DNA of 64,000 nt, taken from NCBI GenBank assembly GCA_016710115.1, contig JADJLN010000019.1, positions 62,001 to 126,000 on the forward strand. The letters run 5' to 3'. A program made the translations under genes and the position numbers. How positions within the stretch are numbered: the stretch's first letter is position 1; the number at the start of each line of letters is the position of its first letter. Below, piece after piece: positions 36,225 to 47,800 of the stretch. The notes beneath the pieces are model-generated. The model was not told where the DNA came from. It made no database searches and worked only from the letters and a program-made list of their open reading frames with translations. Origin of the DNA: Saprospiraceae bacterium (lineage in GTDB: Bacteria; Bacteroidota; Bacteroidia; Chitinophagales; Saprospiraceae).

Positions 36225-37661
36225 TTAGTCCTTCACCACCTTTCCCACTTTACTTCTACCCTGCTCATCAATGAGTCGGACGACATACATCCCGGGCGAC
36301 CAATGTGCAGTGAACAGCACTTCCTGTACACCTGAAGCCGGGTGCTTTTCCAACATTCTTCCTTGAAGATCATAGACTTGCATCCATACATCTGGACCGG
36401 GAAGATGACCCAGGTCAACGGTCAATGCGGTGGTGCAGGGATTGGGCCAGAGGGTCAAATCAGAGGAGTGATGATCCGGCTCGTGGACAGCTGTAGGTAT
36501 TGCAAGCGTGCTATCGCAAACTGGCCACTGGGAACCTACCCGAAATAAGGGAAAATTGGGCATTCCCTCTGTAATGTAAGTCGGTGTATGGATATAGCGC
36601 TGTTGAAAACTGCAATCCGGATAAGGACGATTTGGATATTCAATGATATGAATGTAGCGTGTAAAATCCGAGGGGCCAATATAGATTCGACAATCAGGAC
36701 CCAGGCGTTGTTTACTGAATCCCACAGGGCTGTTGTTTTCATCCACATACCCGTCCCACTCACCGATCAACGTGAAGGTAGAGGGAGGGTCAGCATCCCA
36801 TAAATCCATCTGCCACACACTAGTATAGTCATTGAAATAGGCGTACTGGCCTGATGGACTTATGGATGCCCCACCGAATAAATCTGTAGTTTCCCACTGA
36901 TAATGTTGCAAGTTGCTCACCGCTCCGGTAGACCTGTCGAAATCCATCCAGTAGGTGCCCTGATCAGGAGTAAATTGTAAAAATCTGTCTCCAATCGGCG
37001 AAAAAACAACCTGCCCTCCTGCTCCGGCGTTTTTCGGTGGTGCACCTGCAAGGAAAATGGTATCGGTTACTCGAGGGCCCATCGAGTCAATTAACATCGG
37101 ATAGAAGGTATTGGTGTACTCATCTCCCAACATCACCCACCAATCTTTACCATTCTGGTGAGGGATGGCATGTATGCCTGCATATAATGAATCCGGTTCG
37201 ACAAAATTACCTTTGCTAATAACTGATCCAAGACCCCCGTTTTCATTCATATCAACAATTGCATAATACAATTTGATGAACAAATTAAAGCCACCACCTG
37301 GATACTTTATTAAATCTACGCCCTGGTTTATACACCAATATTTACTTATTCTGTAATTGTCTTTAAAAATTATCATGCCATCACGTGGCGCTAAACTACT
37401 TGTTGAGCAATTGTTGAAATAACTATACACAGGAACAAGAGTGTCAGAATTGACCATTAATGTATAGTCCTTATTTCTAATAAAACATCCATTACTATAA
37501 AACAATAGATTGCCATAAAAATCACTAATTGTACCTGCTTGGCTATTTACCCTATGTTTTGTTTCAACCAAATTAATTTGAGGTGGCGATTGTTGAAAGT
37601 CCAGATGAGTACTCCACCAGAGACTATCAGGCCAGGAATAATTCAATCCACCCAAAACCAA
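36225..37661 (-). CDS. T9SS-sorted beta-propeller-like secreted protein
   Basis: The open frame is 478 aa. The body has repeated strands such as VVFSPIGDRFLQF and ASISPSGQYAYF, typical of WD40/beta-propeller-like proteins. The C-terminus is a type A T9SS sorting domain (LTLWPNPCTTALTVDLG through a YVVRLIDEQG strand). No complete signal peptide is present: the frame begins at a TTG after an in-frame stop, right beside a large inverted repeat (37667-37715). The N-terminus may be truncated or displaced by an indel. Export would need a signal peptide, so the start is uncertain. Confidence 0.7.
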   Translation of the reverse strand: MVLGGLNYSWPDSLWWSTHLDFQQSPPQINLVETKHRVNSQAGTISDFYGNLLFYSNGCFIRNKDYTLMVNSDTLVPVYSYFNNCSTSSLAPRDGMIIFKDNYRISKYWCINQGVDLIKYPGGGFNLFIKLYYAIVDMNENGGLGSVISKGNFVEPDSLYAGIHAIPHQNGKDWWVMLGDEYTNTFYPMLIDSMGPRVTDTIFLAGAPPKNAGAGGQVVFSPIGDRFLQFTPDQGTYWMDFDRSTGAVSNLQHYQWETTDLFGGASISPSGQYAYFNDYTSVWQMDLWDADPPSTFTLIGEWDGYVDENNSPVGFSKQRLGPDCRIYIGPSDFTRYIHIIEYPNRPYPDCSFQQRYIHTPTYITEGMPNFPLFRVGSQWPVCDSTLAIPTAVHEPDHHSSDLTLWPNPCTTALTVDLGHLPGPDVWMQVYDLQGRMLEKHPASGVQEVLFTAHWSPGMYVVRLIDEQGRSKVGKVVKD

Positions 37662-37666
37662 TGATA

Positions 37667-37715
37667 GTCATGCTTCTCCGGGCACTCAATGAATGAATGC
37701 CGGGAGAAACATGAC
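37667..37715. repeat. 22-bp imperfect inverted repeat with 5-nt loop
   Basis: The left arm 37667-37688 pairs with the right arm 37694-37715 except at three positions. It lies between the T9SS metalloprotease stop and the start of the next minus-strand gene. No T-run follows on the minus strand. It could be a transcript-end hairpin or translation-control structure. Confidence 0.7.
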
Positions 37716-37731
37716 ATAGATCAATATCCCT

Positions 37732-40700
37732 CTATTGTACAACCACACGTCCTACCAATTTCTGCCCACTTGAATTCATCACCTCGATCAAATATATGGA
37801 TGGAGGAATTCCGTGAAGATCGATCGAGATAAGGGATTGATCACCACCTTTTAGAGACTTTACGATTCGTCCCGTTTGATCCAGGATGTTTACTTGAGTG
37901 ATTGGGGTGCGATCAGAAAGAGACACCATTACTTGGCCATGGGCAGGGTTTGGCCGGACAATCACTTTACGGTCCGATTCAGGCAGAATATTCACACTAC
38001 GGGGACCAGCAGACTGACACAGAAGACTATCATTCCATGTTTTAAGACCACCATGCTGCATGAGACTGCGAGCAAGGTGCACGGCAGCTCCGCCCTGTTC
38101 AGGGCATTGGTTTGCTATTGCTCCTATTGTGGTCCAAAAGGTGCTTGAAAGGGTGTCACCAGGTTCTAGATAATCATGCCAGGATTGGAGCAAGGTCTGC
38201 ATGTTCACATCTGGCACTGCGGTAACAGATGTACCTAACTGGGCTTCCCATGATCCCAATTGCTGGCTGAGTCGATCAACCTCCATTGAATCCAGGCTCG
38301 GCCATGTGGATTGTGCAGATGCAAAACTGGCCAAAGTTTCCACCATAAGACTGTCCAAAACAACCGTAGATTCCCCATTGGCATGCGTTTCATTTATCAA
38401 TCGGGTTAGTGTCACCAGGGAATCATGCTGGAACTGTCGTTGCCCAATCATTTCACTATACGCACTATCTACTATAAAATACTCCTGGGCGAGATCCAAT
38501 CCTGTAGCCAGCTCTCCGGCATCGGAAGTGGCAAAGCTGGATAAAAAGCTCTGGCCTTCAGAAGGAACAGTAATATAGAATCCATTCTCGATCCGGTTTC
38601 TCAGGTGTAATAGTGCATTCCACCAGGTCCCATCCGATATAGCAGACTGGAGTAAAGTATCCCCGATCGCCAATAAACTATCTGTTGTCGTCCAATCTCC
38701 AGTACGTCCAGCCAAATTTATCGGCAAACAGACGTCCACTGGGCAACTATATTCGGTTCCTGCTAATTGTTCAAACCATGGTGCACTTCCAGGGCTGTTC
38801 TTATTTCCAATTAATGTTTGCCAGTCTGGCAAATAGCTTGATCCAGATACTCTAAATTTGGATTCATCGATTAATACCTCATTCGACTCATTAAAAATAG
38901 CCTCAATGCCAAGAAATGGATACCATTCGTTACCATGATGGTTCTGTTGCCCAATAATGGTACCACCGGTGAGATAGAGTCCTACATCATGAGAAGAGGT
39001 ATTGCCCTTCAAATCGGCATTTTCAGAGCTGCCATTAAAAAACAGGCTTCTCGCGTTGGCAACAAATTCGTTGCATTGCAAAATGTTACCAGAGGAATGA
39101 TCCACACGTATCCCACTTCCATTCAGCCATTCCGGATCTTCGGGATTGCCACCAACAGGAAGAGAATACAGGTGATTGCACGACAGCAGATTGTTAACTG
39201 AGTTTTTCAGATCAATCCCAATCGTGTTCGTCGGCTCCTCACTGAAGTACACCACATTATCCAGGACATCATATTCCTTGGCACCATATACATCCAATGC
39301 GACATTATTCCCCTCATTCTCAAACGTATTCCGGGAAATGATGGCAGATTTGAATAGCTGCGAAAGCTGAAAATCACTGACCAGGATTCCTCGAGCCTCA
39401 TCTGTACGATAGGTAAACAGGTTGTCCGAGATGGTCAGCTTTTTCGGATTGGTCATAAAGAGATGCACTCCAGCTTCTTTGGCATCCATTCTGCATCCGG
39501 TGATCTTGTTCTCTCCTGACATCTGGCCCTGAAGTCGGATACCGTAACCGACATTGTCAAACTCACTATCATTTACTTTCAGTGCCCCGTCCTTCATGAC
39601 AACTCCGTACTGGCAATTGCTGAACTCGGTCTCAGTCTGTAACGCACCATCCACTGTCACTACAGAACTTCCGGATGCATAGATGCCGGAACCCCAGAAG
39701 AAATCTTTCTTGAATTTCCAGGGGAGTGGCGCAAAGACGGCTTGGGGGATCATATTCACAAATCGGCTACCCGACACCAACAGATTTGAATTGTCCGATC
39801 GAATTCCGAACTGGAGCCCCTGAAACAGGTCTTCACCACCGGTATCGAACAGGGACTGATGATTGGTCAGCAGGATACCGGTATGGGGTGCATACCCTTG
39901 AATATCATAAGATACCGGATATGACTCTCTCAGTGATCTGGTTCCTTCAAACACATTATTGGCAAAAGCTACACGATGAGGTACATTATTCAGGCCATCG
40001 CCAATGACATCCGAGCCCGGTAGTTATTGGAAAATCGATTATCTATGAGGCTATAGTTGGATAGCGGCTGGAGCTGGAGTGCTGTCCAGGCGTCACGAAT
40101 GTCACAGTCCTCCATTGCAATTGCATTATTATTGGTCACCTCAATACCATACCACATATCTTCACATGATGAAAATAGTATGTTTCCGAAACACACTGAA
40201 ACAGGATCAGGATTGCCATCCGGATCAATCAACAGTTTACTGTCTGGCATCATGACAAATGTAGAATTCGAAAAGGAATAAGGCACATCAATTAAAAATG
40301 TACCATAAATTTCCAAATCGTACGGATAGGTCAAGGTCGTTCCACATGCCGGTCCTATGTCAAAGCTGTACAACTGGTTATCGATCAGGTCACTCAATCG
40401 TGTAGTTGTCCCATTGGCCCCTATCGTAAAAGGATTGACTTCACTTGCTTTGATCGATATATGGGCAAAGTCACGTTCACTGGTATATAAATAAGGTGTT
40501 AGTCCATCAAACTCCGTATCGAGTACTTTGATCTTCAATCCAAAGTTTTTGCATTCACCTGATGCGAAAGAAACCACATCTTCCAGAGCTGGATTATTGT
40601 AAAAACCTAATCCCCATTCCGGATCCCAACCTGGATGATCAATCACTTCAATCGTTACATTATCCAGTTCGATACCGAACTCAATATCGGCAGATCCACA

Positions 40701-41748
40701 TTGATCATTACATACTGTAAAGCGGATATCGACCACATCGTCACCTGGCTCGCATGGATCAATGGTCACCACGCGTTTATCAACAGACATGCTGGCTGAT
40801 TGATAACAGAACTCGCAATATTCAGATGGTACTGATTCTTTCAGGCATTGACGTGTCTTGATGGTTTGCCATACTTCCAATTGAGCAAAACACGGCAAAT
40901 GCCACCACACATCATACTGATCATTACACACGGCACTACACATCAATCCACAGTACGCATTCAGGTCTGAGCATGCTTTGGATCACCACATGCGTATTTA
41001 GGAGGATTACCATCCTTGGGATAAATATTGTCCTCTACGTGAAGAAAATCGAAACAATGTAATATCTCATGGGCAACGATCTGATACTCTTTCGGTCCTG
41101 GTCCTGCTCCCATACTGGAAGCAAATGCAAAATCAGAACGATAACCTCCATATTCAGGGCTATCGCATAGTTTTAAATGTCCGGGTAATGTTTGAGGAAT
41201 CAAACCCAATCCACCAAGAAACTGACGACCACTAAACATCACAACAATGTCTCTTGGTTGGCATGGGTGATTTTGGGAATATCGAATTGCAAACTCGTCT
41301 GCCGCTGCCTCAATGGGAAATCCACTGGGTACTACATAGGGATCATTGTTGATCTCATACCATGGAACATACCCAATTACTTCAATTGTGAGATTGAAAT
41401 AATACTCATACACCTTCTCATTGATCTCGTCAATGACATCCTGGATGTAGATCTCCATTTCTCCCTTCGAGTCAAATCGCTTGCAAAACTCGTAGTCCGT
41501 TTCAACCCTTACTTCAAGAGTGTAGCTCAATCCCCCTTGACTAATCTGATTGGTAATCTTGGGGCTGATTAGCCAATTGCAACAGTCGGCATAAGCACAT
41601 TCAACTGTATCACATGTCTGACTTTGAGCGTGTACAGAGTAATTATGCAGGAATAGAAATAATAAAATGAAAAATAATCTACTAACTAGCTGTGCGGCTG
41701 TGCGGCTGTGCGGCTGTGCGGCTGTGCGGCTGTGCGGTTGATTTTCAT
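37732..41748 (-). CDS. T9SS-secreted metzincin-like metalloprotease with right-handed beta-helix region (frameshifts; repeat-controlled start)
   Basis: After a signal peptide (RLFFILLFLFLHNYSVHAQ) comes a metallopeptidase domain with IVAHEILHCFDFLH, an HExxHxxxxxH zinc motif. A Cys-rich linker (CGLMCSAVCNDQ) follows, then about 500 residues of beta-helix-like repeats (NNAIAMEDCDIRDAW; FSNCQYGVVMKDGALKVND), a helical stretch and a C-terminal T9SS type A sorting domain (VRPNPAHGQVMVSLSD). Single-base losses near 40980 and 40017 break the frame. The only in-frame start upstream of the signal is the ATG at 41748, on the far side of an octamer repeat; with the observed six units it is out of frame. 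The total would be about 1340 aa. Confidence 0.72.
41691..41738. repeat. octamer tandem repeat (TGTGCGGC), 6 units, inside 5' end of metalloprotease gene
   Basis: There are six units, the last ending in T. They lie between the ATG at 41748 and the signal-peptide codons. The frame to the signal peptide is open only with 2, 5 or 8 units; with six, translation stops after 20 residues. Confidence 0.9.
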
Positions 41749-41945
41749 ATGGCTATTATTTTTCATAAATATACAATTCTCAGTTCAAATATTTGGATAA
41801 TTCAGTTAAAAAGTCTTGAATTGAACAAAAGTCTTTCTATAACACACCTTATTTATTACCACTTTCTCATTCTCATTCGTTCATGGCCCCCATCAAAGTC
41901 TACGAGATAATTGTGAAGGTAAGGAGTCTTGTAAAGCAGGAGATC

Positions 41946-42615
41946 ATGCACAGAATGAAAATAGCAACCCTGATCACCGAATCCATTCTTCCGTTGCGGA
42001 CATCCACCACCGGGTGAAGATGCCATGCAGTTGATGCGGGATGCTGTTGTCCGTCATTTGCCCATTGTGAACAACACGCAGTTCCTCGGTTTGATCTCTG
42101 AGGACGACCTGCTCGAGGGGGATCTGGACCAGCCTGTCGGTAATTATGCGCTGACCATCCCCAAGCCCTTTGTCCATGCAAACGACCATCTGGTCGAAGT
42201 CCTTCGTGTCATCGGCCAGTCCAGACTGACGCTTATTCCAGTGTTGAATGATGCCGGCGACTATCTGGGCGTGATCACCCAGGAAGACTTGCTGACCCAT
42301 CTGGCCCGCGCCACTTCACTGGCTGAAAACGGCTCTATCCTGATCCTGGAGGTCAATCGCCGGGATTATTCCCCAAGCGAGATCACCCGGATCATTGAAG
42401 GCGAAAACGGGGTTGTATTGATGATGTATCTCTCCTCCGAGCCTCAGCTGGAAATCATTGAGATCACGCTCAAACTCCACGCACCATCGATGAGCCGGAT
42501 CGTATCCAGTCTCGAACGGTTTAAATACAAGGTGAAAGCTTCCTATCAGGAATCAGACTACAGTGAATCGCTCAAGGAGAATTTCGATGCGCTGATGCAT
42601 TATCTGAACGTGTGA
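41946..42615 (+). CDS. CBS-domain protein with ACT-like C-terminus (copy 2, one-base insertion at 42012-42014)
   Basis: From the ATG at 41946 the protein reads MHRMKIATLITESILPLRTS, then an extra G in CCGGG shifts the frame and creates TGA. Removing it restores a 222-aa protein that differs from copy 1 (35435-36094) by one residue (Leu to Ile) after the N-terminus. The N-terminal eight residues are unrelated to copy 1, so the duplication boundary lies within the gene start. Whether the insertion is real or a sequencing error is open. It lies 71 nt upstream of the aldolase gene on the same strand. Confidence 0.75.
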
Positions 42616-42685
42616 TTTCCTTCCTTTCTATCGGATTAGGCCAAATAGGGTTGACGAACTACTTTTGTGGTCGCAAACTCCTTGA

Positions 42686-43744
42686 ATGATGGCAAACACC
42701 AATCTGCAACAACTCCTGGGCGATCAGGCCGCATATCTTCTCGATCACACGTGCTCTACCATTGACAAATCGATGATTCATGCCCCTGGGCCCGATTTTG
42801 TTGACCGGATCTGGACATTGAGCAATCGGAACAATCAGGTCTTGCGGAGTCTGCAAACCCTTCACGATCACGGGCGACTCGGCGGTACAGGCTATCTGTC
42901 TATCCTGCCGGTCGACCAGGGCATCGAACACAGTGCAGGCGCTTCTTTCTCCCCCAACCCGATTTATTTCGACCCGGAAAAGATCATCGAACTGGCCATG
43001 GAAGCCGGATGCAATGCGGTAGCTTCTACATTTGGAGTGCTCTCTACGATGAGCCGCAAATACGCCCACAAGATTCCGTTCATTGTGAAAATCAATCACA
43101 ACGAACTCCTGTCCGTACCGGAATCGTATGATCAGATCATGTTCGGATCCGTAGAGGATGCCTGGAACATGGGTGCTGTGGCAGTGGGTGCGACGATCTA
43201 TTTCGGATCGCCGGAAAGCAATCGTCAGATCGTTGAAGTGGCAGAAGCGTTCGAACGGGCGCACGAACTGGGCATGGCCACCATCCTTTGGTGTTATACC
43301 CGAAACAACAGTTTTAAAAGGATGGAGTGGATTACCATGCTTCAGCAGATCTCACTGGCCAGGCCAATCATCTGGGTGTGACCATTCAGGCAGATATCAT
43401 CAAGCAAAACTCCTGACTAACAACGGGGGTTCACCCAACTGAAAATGGGCAAGTCACACCCGAAAATGTACGACACACTGAGCAGCGATCATCCCATCGA
43501 TCCGACCCGATATCAGGTGGCCAACTGCTACATGGGCCGTGCAGGACTGATCAATTCCGGAGGTGCTTCTTCCGGAGCGGCGGATCTGACTGAAGCCGTG
43601 ACGACAGCGGTCATCAACAAGCGAGCAGGAGGCACCGGGTTGATCCTGGGAAGAAAGGCCTTCCAGCGACCTGTCGGGGATGGTGTCGCCCTGCTGGAAG
43701 CCGTTCAGGATGTGTATCTCGACAAGAGCATTACGCTTGCCTGA
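42686..43744 (+). CDS. class I fructose-bisphosphate aldolase, DhnA/FbaB type (three one-base deletions)
   Basis: The enzyme cleaves or forms fructose 1,6-bisphosphate. Motifs include [31 protein letters not shown] (the Schiff-base Lys region), [13 protein letters not shown] and the C-terminal [18 protein letters not shown]. Three one-base losses split it: after FKR near 43320, in CAAAACTCC near 43412, and in GGGGGTTCACC near 43428. Adding one base at each gives an uninterrupted 353-aa product of normal length, including [19 protein letters not shown] and [15 protein letters not shown]. Loss of central glycolysis is unlikely, so these look like sequencing errors. Confidence 0.88.
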
Positions 43745-43761
43745 TACTGTTTCCCAAAAAG

Positions 43762-43804
43762 AAAAAAGCGGCCCCATCTTGACAGAAGGAGCCGCTTTTT
43801 TTTA
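43762..43804. terminator. bidirectional intrinsic terminator
   Basis: GCGGC (43768-43772) pairs with GCCGC (43791-43795), extended by A6 before and T9 after, so it works in both directions. It lies between the convergent aldolase and M43-like genes. Confidence 0.85.
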
Positions 43805-43819
43805 ATCCTGAAACAGGAT

Positions 43820-44659
43820 TTACCACTTCTTTTTCACCGATTGCATATAGGTCAATGCCATCAACTCCAGCTGCTGACGTGTAAACCCGCAATAACATCC
43901 CAGGTAAGCGGACATGATATTGCCCACATCCGGCCGGTAATATTCCCCATTGGCATCTGTTTCCGGGTAAATAAACAGACAGTCTTCACGTCCATCACCC
44001 AGGAACGGGGGGAAATCAATGTCCGGATCAAATGGATCAGCAGGTGTATCACAGATCAGATCCCCTTCAGTAGCACAATTGCTTCCGTCAACCAGCTCTG
44101 TCCCACTGCCTGTCCATGTATGGATCAATCCAAAATAATGGCCGAGCTGGTGTGCAATTGTCATCGGATTAATACAACCTTTCAACACAAATATGGACCC
44201 TGAATCCGGTTTCATCACTGCGGATTGCCGGCCAAATCCGCACTGTTCATCTGGAAACAGAATCTGACTTTCGATCACATACAGATTGATGACATGTCGA
44301 ACAAAATAACGCTTGTCCATTTCGACAATCTGATCGGGCTTCCAGATATTCTTGAACTGATAGGTTGGATAGAATTCCACATTGCACACAGAAAATCGAG
44401 CACAGATCGGTTCAAACAATGCATTCATTTCTTCAACATCATTGCGGATTTTCATTTCTGAAATACCGTGGTTTCCCAGGCTGTCTTCGATTACATGGAC
44501 AAAGATTGAAAATTCCTTGTCCAGACAGGGCAGGCTTTCCGCCTTCGAAGGATACGAAACGGTCTGTGCTGTCATGAGTTGGCAAAGAACCATCATACCG
44601 GCCATGAATAGCGTGGTACGAATAGCAATTCGGATAAATAGAGCGTCCTTGAAGTTCAT
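43820..44659 (-). CDS. M43/pappalysin-like protein with catalytic Glu replaced by Gln
   Basis: The 279-aa protein has a signal/anchor near residues 13-32 and the pappalysin-like zinc motif TIAHQLGHYFGLIHTW, which retains all three His ligands but has Gln where HExxHxxGxxH requires Glu (codon CAG at about 44146-44148). A downstream Cys-rich region, a Met-turn-like NIMSAYLG and TRQQLELM match M43 family layout. It is therefore probably a catalytically dead binding protein, unless the codon is a base-call error. It lacks a T9SS domain. It is divergent from the PKD adhesin gene. Confidence 0.8.
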   Translation of the reverse strand: MNFKDALFIRIAIRTTLFMAGMMVLCQLMTAQTVSYPSKAESLPCLDKEFSIFVHVIEDSLGNHGISEMKIRNDVEEMNALFEPICARFSVCNVEFYPTYQFKNIWKPDQIVEMDKRYFVRHVINLYVIESQILFPDEQCGFGRQSAVMKPDSGSIFVLKGCINPMTIAHQLGHYFGLIHTWTGSGTELVDGSNCATEGDLICDTPADPFDPDIDFPPFLGDGREDCLFIYPETDANGEYYRPDVGNIMSAYLGCYCGFTRQQLELMALTYMQSVKKKW

Positions 44660-44850
44660 TCTAAAGCCGGAATAAGTCCAATTGATAAAATGTTTCTCTG
44701 GTTTTTCAGTCGTTTTGTAATATTATGAAACTAAAATCAATAGTTCCTAAATAAATAGTTGATTTTGTTACCAGCTGACAATTTCTGCTTTTCTTCAAAC
44801 GGCATCCAGCATTCTGCTCTAAATTGGATGTCAGTGAAATACCCTGTCTG

Positions 44851-47800
44851 ATGGCCTGCATTCGATTTCTGTTCTTCCTGATTGTTTTTACCCCGATGAT
44901 CGTGCTGGCACAGACAGCATCCGTCAATGAAGGGTGTGTTCCGCTGAATGTGAATTTTATCCCGCCTTCCGGCCAGCCGTCCTTTTTCTGGGATTTTAAA
45001 GACGGGGCAACTTCCAATCTGTCCAATCCTTCACATGTATTTATCAAACCCGGTACATATGAAGTCGAGTTTCGATTGTCCAGTGCGGGGCCTGTAGTCG
45101 GCACAGTCATCATCCAGGTCTACCGAAACCGGAATTAACCATCGCTGTCACTCCTCCTCAAAGTTGTCCTTCCCAGATCATTTCTCTTTCAGATACGACG
45201 GAATATCCTGCAGGTGTCCTGCCTCAGTCCTGGGCCTGGACGTTTGGCGATGGTACGGGCACTACAGGTATGTCACCTACACATGGGTATCAGAATGCTG
45301 GATTCTATTCGCCGACATTGAGTGTCACGACCAACCTGGCGAGCTGCAATGTCACCAAAACCTTCACAGACCTTGTTGAAGTAAGGACTCCCCCACTGGC
45401 TGCGTTCAATACTGACCCGGATCCTCCTTCCAGCTGTGAATCGCCGTTGATCGTATCGTTCACCAACACGTCTTCCGGTACAGAACCCCTTTCCTTTCAA
45501 TGGACTTTCGGAAATGGAAGTCCCTTTTCCGGGAAATCTCCTGATCCCGTCACCTACACCCAAACCGGCACATATACCATTCATCTTGTTGTCACAGATG
45601 CCTTTGGGTGTACAGATGCCGCAACTTCCGTAGCCCGGGTTGGGGATAATGCGCTGAACGTGAGCATTCCGGATTCTATTTGTCTCGGTCTGGAGTTCAA
45701 TCCCGACAATCAGACACCATCCGGATCGCACAGCTGGACATTTGGTCCTTCGGCGACTCCGTCCACTTCCTCCTCTCGCAGTCCCAAAGTCGTATTCAAT
45801 CAGCCGGGTACATATCTGGTATCCTATACCTGGTTCAACCCGACCAAGACATGTCAACTGGATACGACATTCAGCATCACAGTGGAAGAAATTGATCTGG
45901 AGATATTCAGTGATATCCCCGAACATTGTTCAGCACCTGTAGTCTCCCACTACAGCTCGAATTATTCTGGGGGTAGTTATGAGTGGATATTTGGTATTTA
46001 CGATGAGTCCGAAGAAGAATTCCCTGAATTTATTTATCCGGTTGATCCGAATATATATTCGGTATTCGGGGAACGTAAAGTCCCGATCAGGCTGATCATG
46101 ACCTCTGTAGGCGGCTGTATAGATACGCTGGATATCGTGGATACATTTCGTTTGCTGACTTCTGTATTCGAAATTGATGAATATAAAAAATGCGTCGGTG
46201 ATACGTTCTATTTTGAGGATCATTCGTACTCGCCAACAGTCATAACCAACTGGACCTGGGTATTCGGAGATGGAAATATCCTGGAGACAACGGATCCCGA
46301 GACGCCCTTCCATGTGTACGATACCTGCGGCATTTACCATCCCTATCTCATTGTACAGGACGCCCAGGGTTGTGAAGATTCATCCTATACACTTGAGGTC
46401 AAAGTTTGTGGCTGTATTCCCGATACGACCGGTGGTGGTGGTGGTGGTGGTGGCACATGTTCTCCTGGTCCAGACGGGTTTCCCGTTCCCGGTTCAACGT
46501 TCTGCCATGGCGATTCAATTTATTTTGGGGTCACAGCAGGATTTTTAATCGACTATTTCCGATTGGAAACTGACAATTACAGACTTTTCCATTGTCCCAA
46601 CAGCACGCCCGGTTTTGATTCGCTCCTTTGGGTTTTTGACCATGAAACCGGATGGCAGGATATCCGGCTTTCCTGGGAATCCATTTACGGAGATCGGGAT
46701 TCCTTCGTCCTGGAAAATCTGTTTTTGGTCGAAGGAGCCTGGGCAAGGCCACGATATCGAATGGATTGTGCAGATCCATTTACCGTTCAATTGATCGATT
46801 CTAGTATGAACGCCACGCATTTGCTGTGGGAACTGCCAGATGGAACAACAAGTACGGAACCGGAATTGACATACACCTTTTCGGATACCGGCGATTTTGT
46901 CATTTACCTGTCAGCCTGGAATCAGCCGTCTGATTGCCGTCCTCACCGGGATTCAATTCTGATCCATATACGTGATCTGAAAGCCGATTTTATTCTCCCG
47001 GAAGAAGCCTGCCTCGGTCAGAAGATCGCATTGAATGCTACACCATCGGTGCATGTTAATGCCACATGCCACCAGGGTTATACCTGGTACTTCTCAGATG
47101 GTCATCGACCTCGTACATGGGGCATCCCGATCGATTCCATTGCGTTCTCCCAACCCTGTGATCAAGAGGTCACACTAGTCGTCACCGATATCAATGGATG
47201 CACACAATCGATCAGCAAGAACATCCATATCCAGCAGATTGAACTAACTGGTCACATCGTAGAGGAAAATATCTGTCTGCCTGCCCAAATCACGGGAATA
47301 GCACAGGCTCAGGTTACCTGTGGTACACTGGACAAGATCGAATGGACAATAGGCAACATCACGGAAACAGGATCAAATGTCACGATCAACATCCCATCCG
47401 GTACGTTGGAAAAAGATCAATATGCCAATATCCATATCACAGCTACTACAACTCTTGGATGTCCTGCGACCACGATTGATTCCGTTTTGTCTACAAACCT
47501 GTGTCCTCAATTTCCCTTTGTACCGGGCAGTGTGATTTGTCAGGGCCAGGATTTGACCATGACAGGAAGCAATTTTACACAATACGGATCCTATCTGAAC
47601 TATCAATGGCATTTTGGCAATGGCCAGTCGATGAATGGAAAGTCGGTAACAACCAGCTATCCGGATCCCGGCTCGTACTCGATCCAGTTGGTCTATACTG
47701 AAGCCTCCTCCGGCTGTACAGACAGCGTCAACCGCATTGTTCAGGTCCAGGGTTTCCCTCAAGCCGAATTCACCTCCAGTGTGGATTCACTTGATGTATT

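Noticed and set aside
42686..43744. Aldolase as a pseudogene
   Set aside because: All three breaks are one-base losses, two of them in short homopolymer runs, and the repaired protein is conserved end to end. A central glycolytic gene is unlikely to carry three real lesions without other decay.
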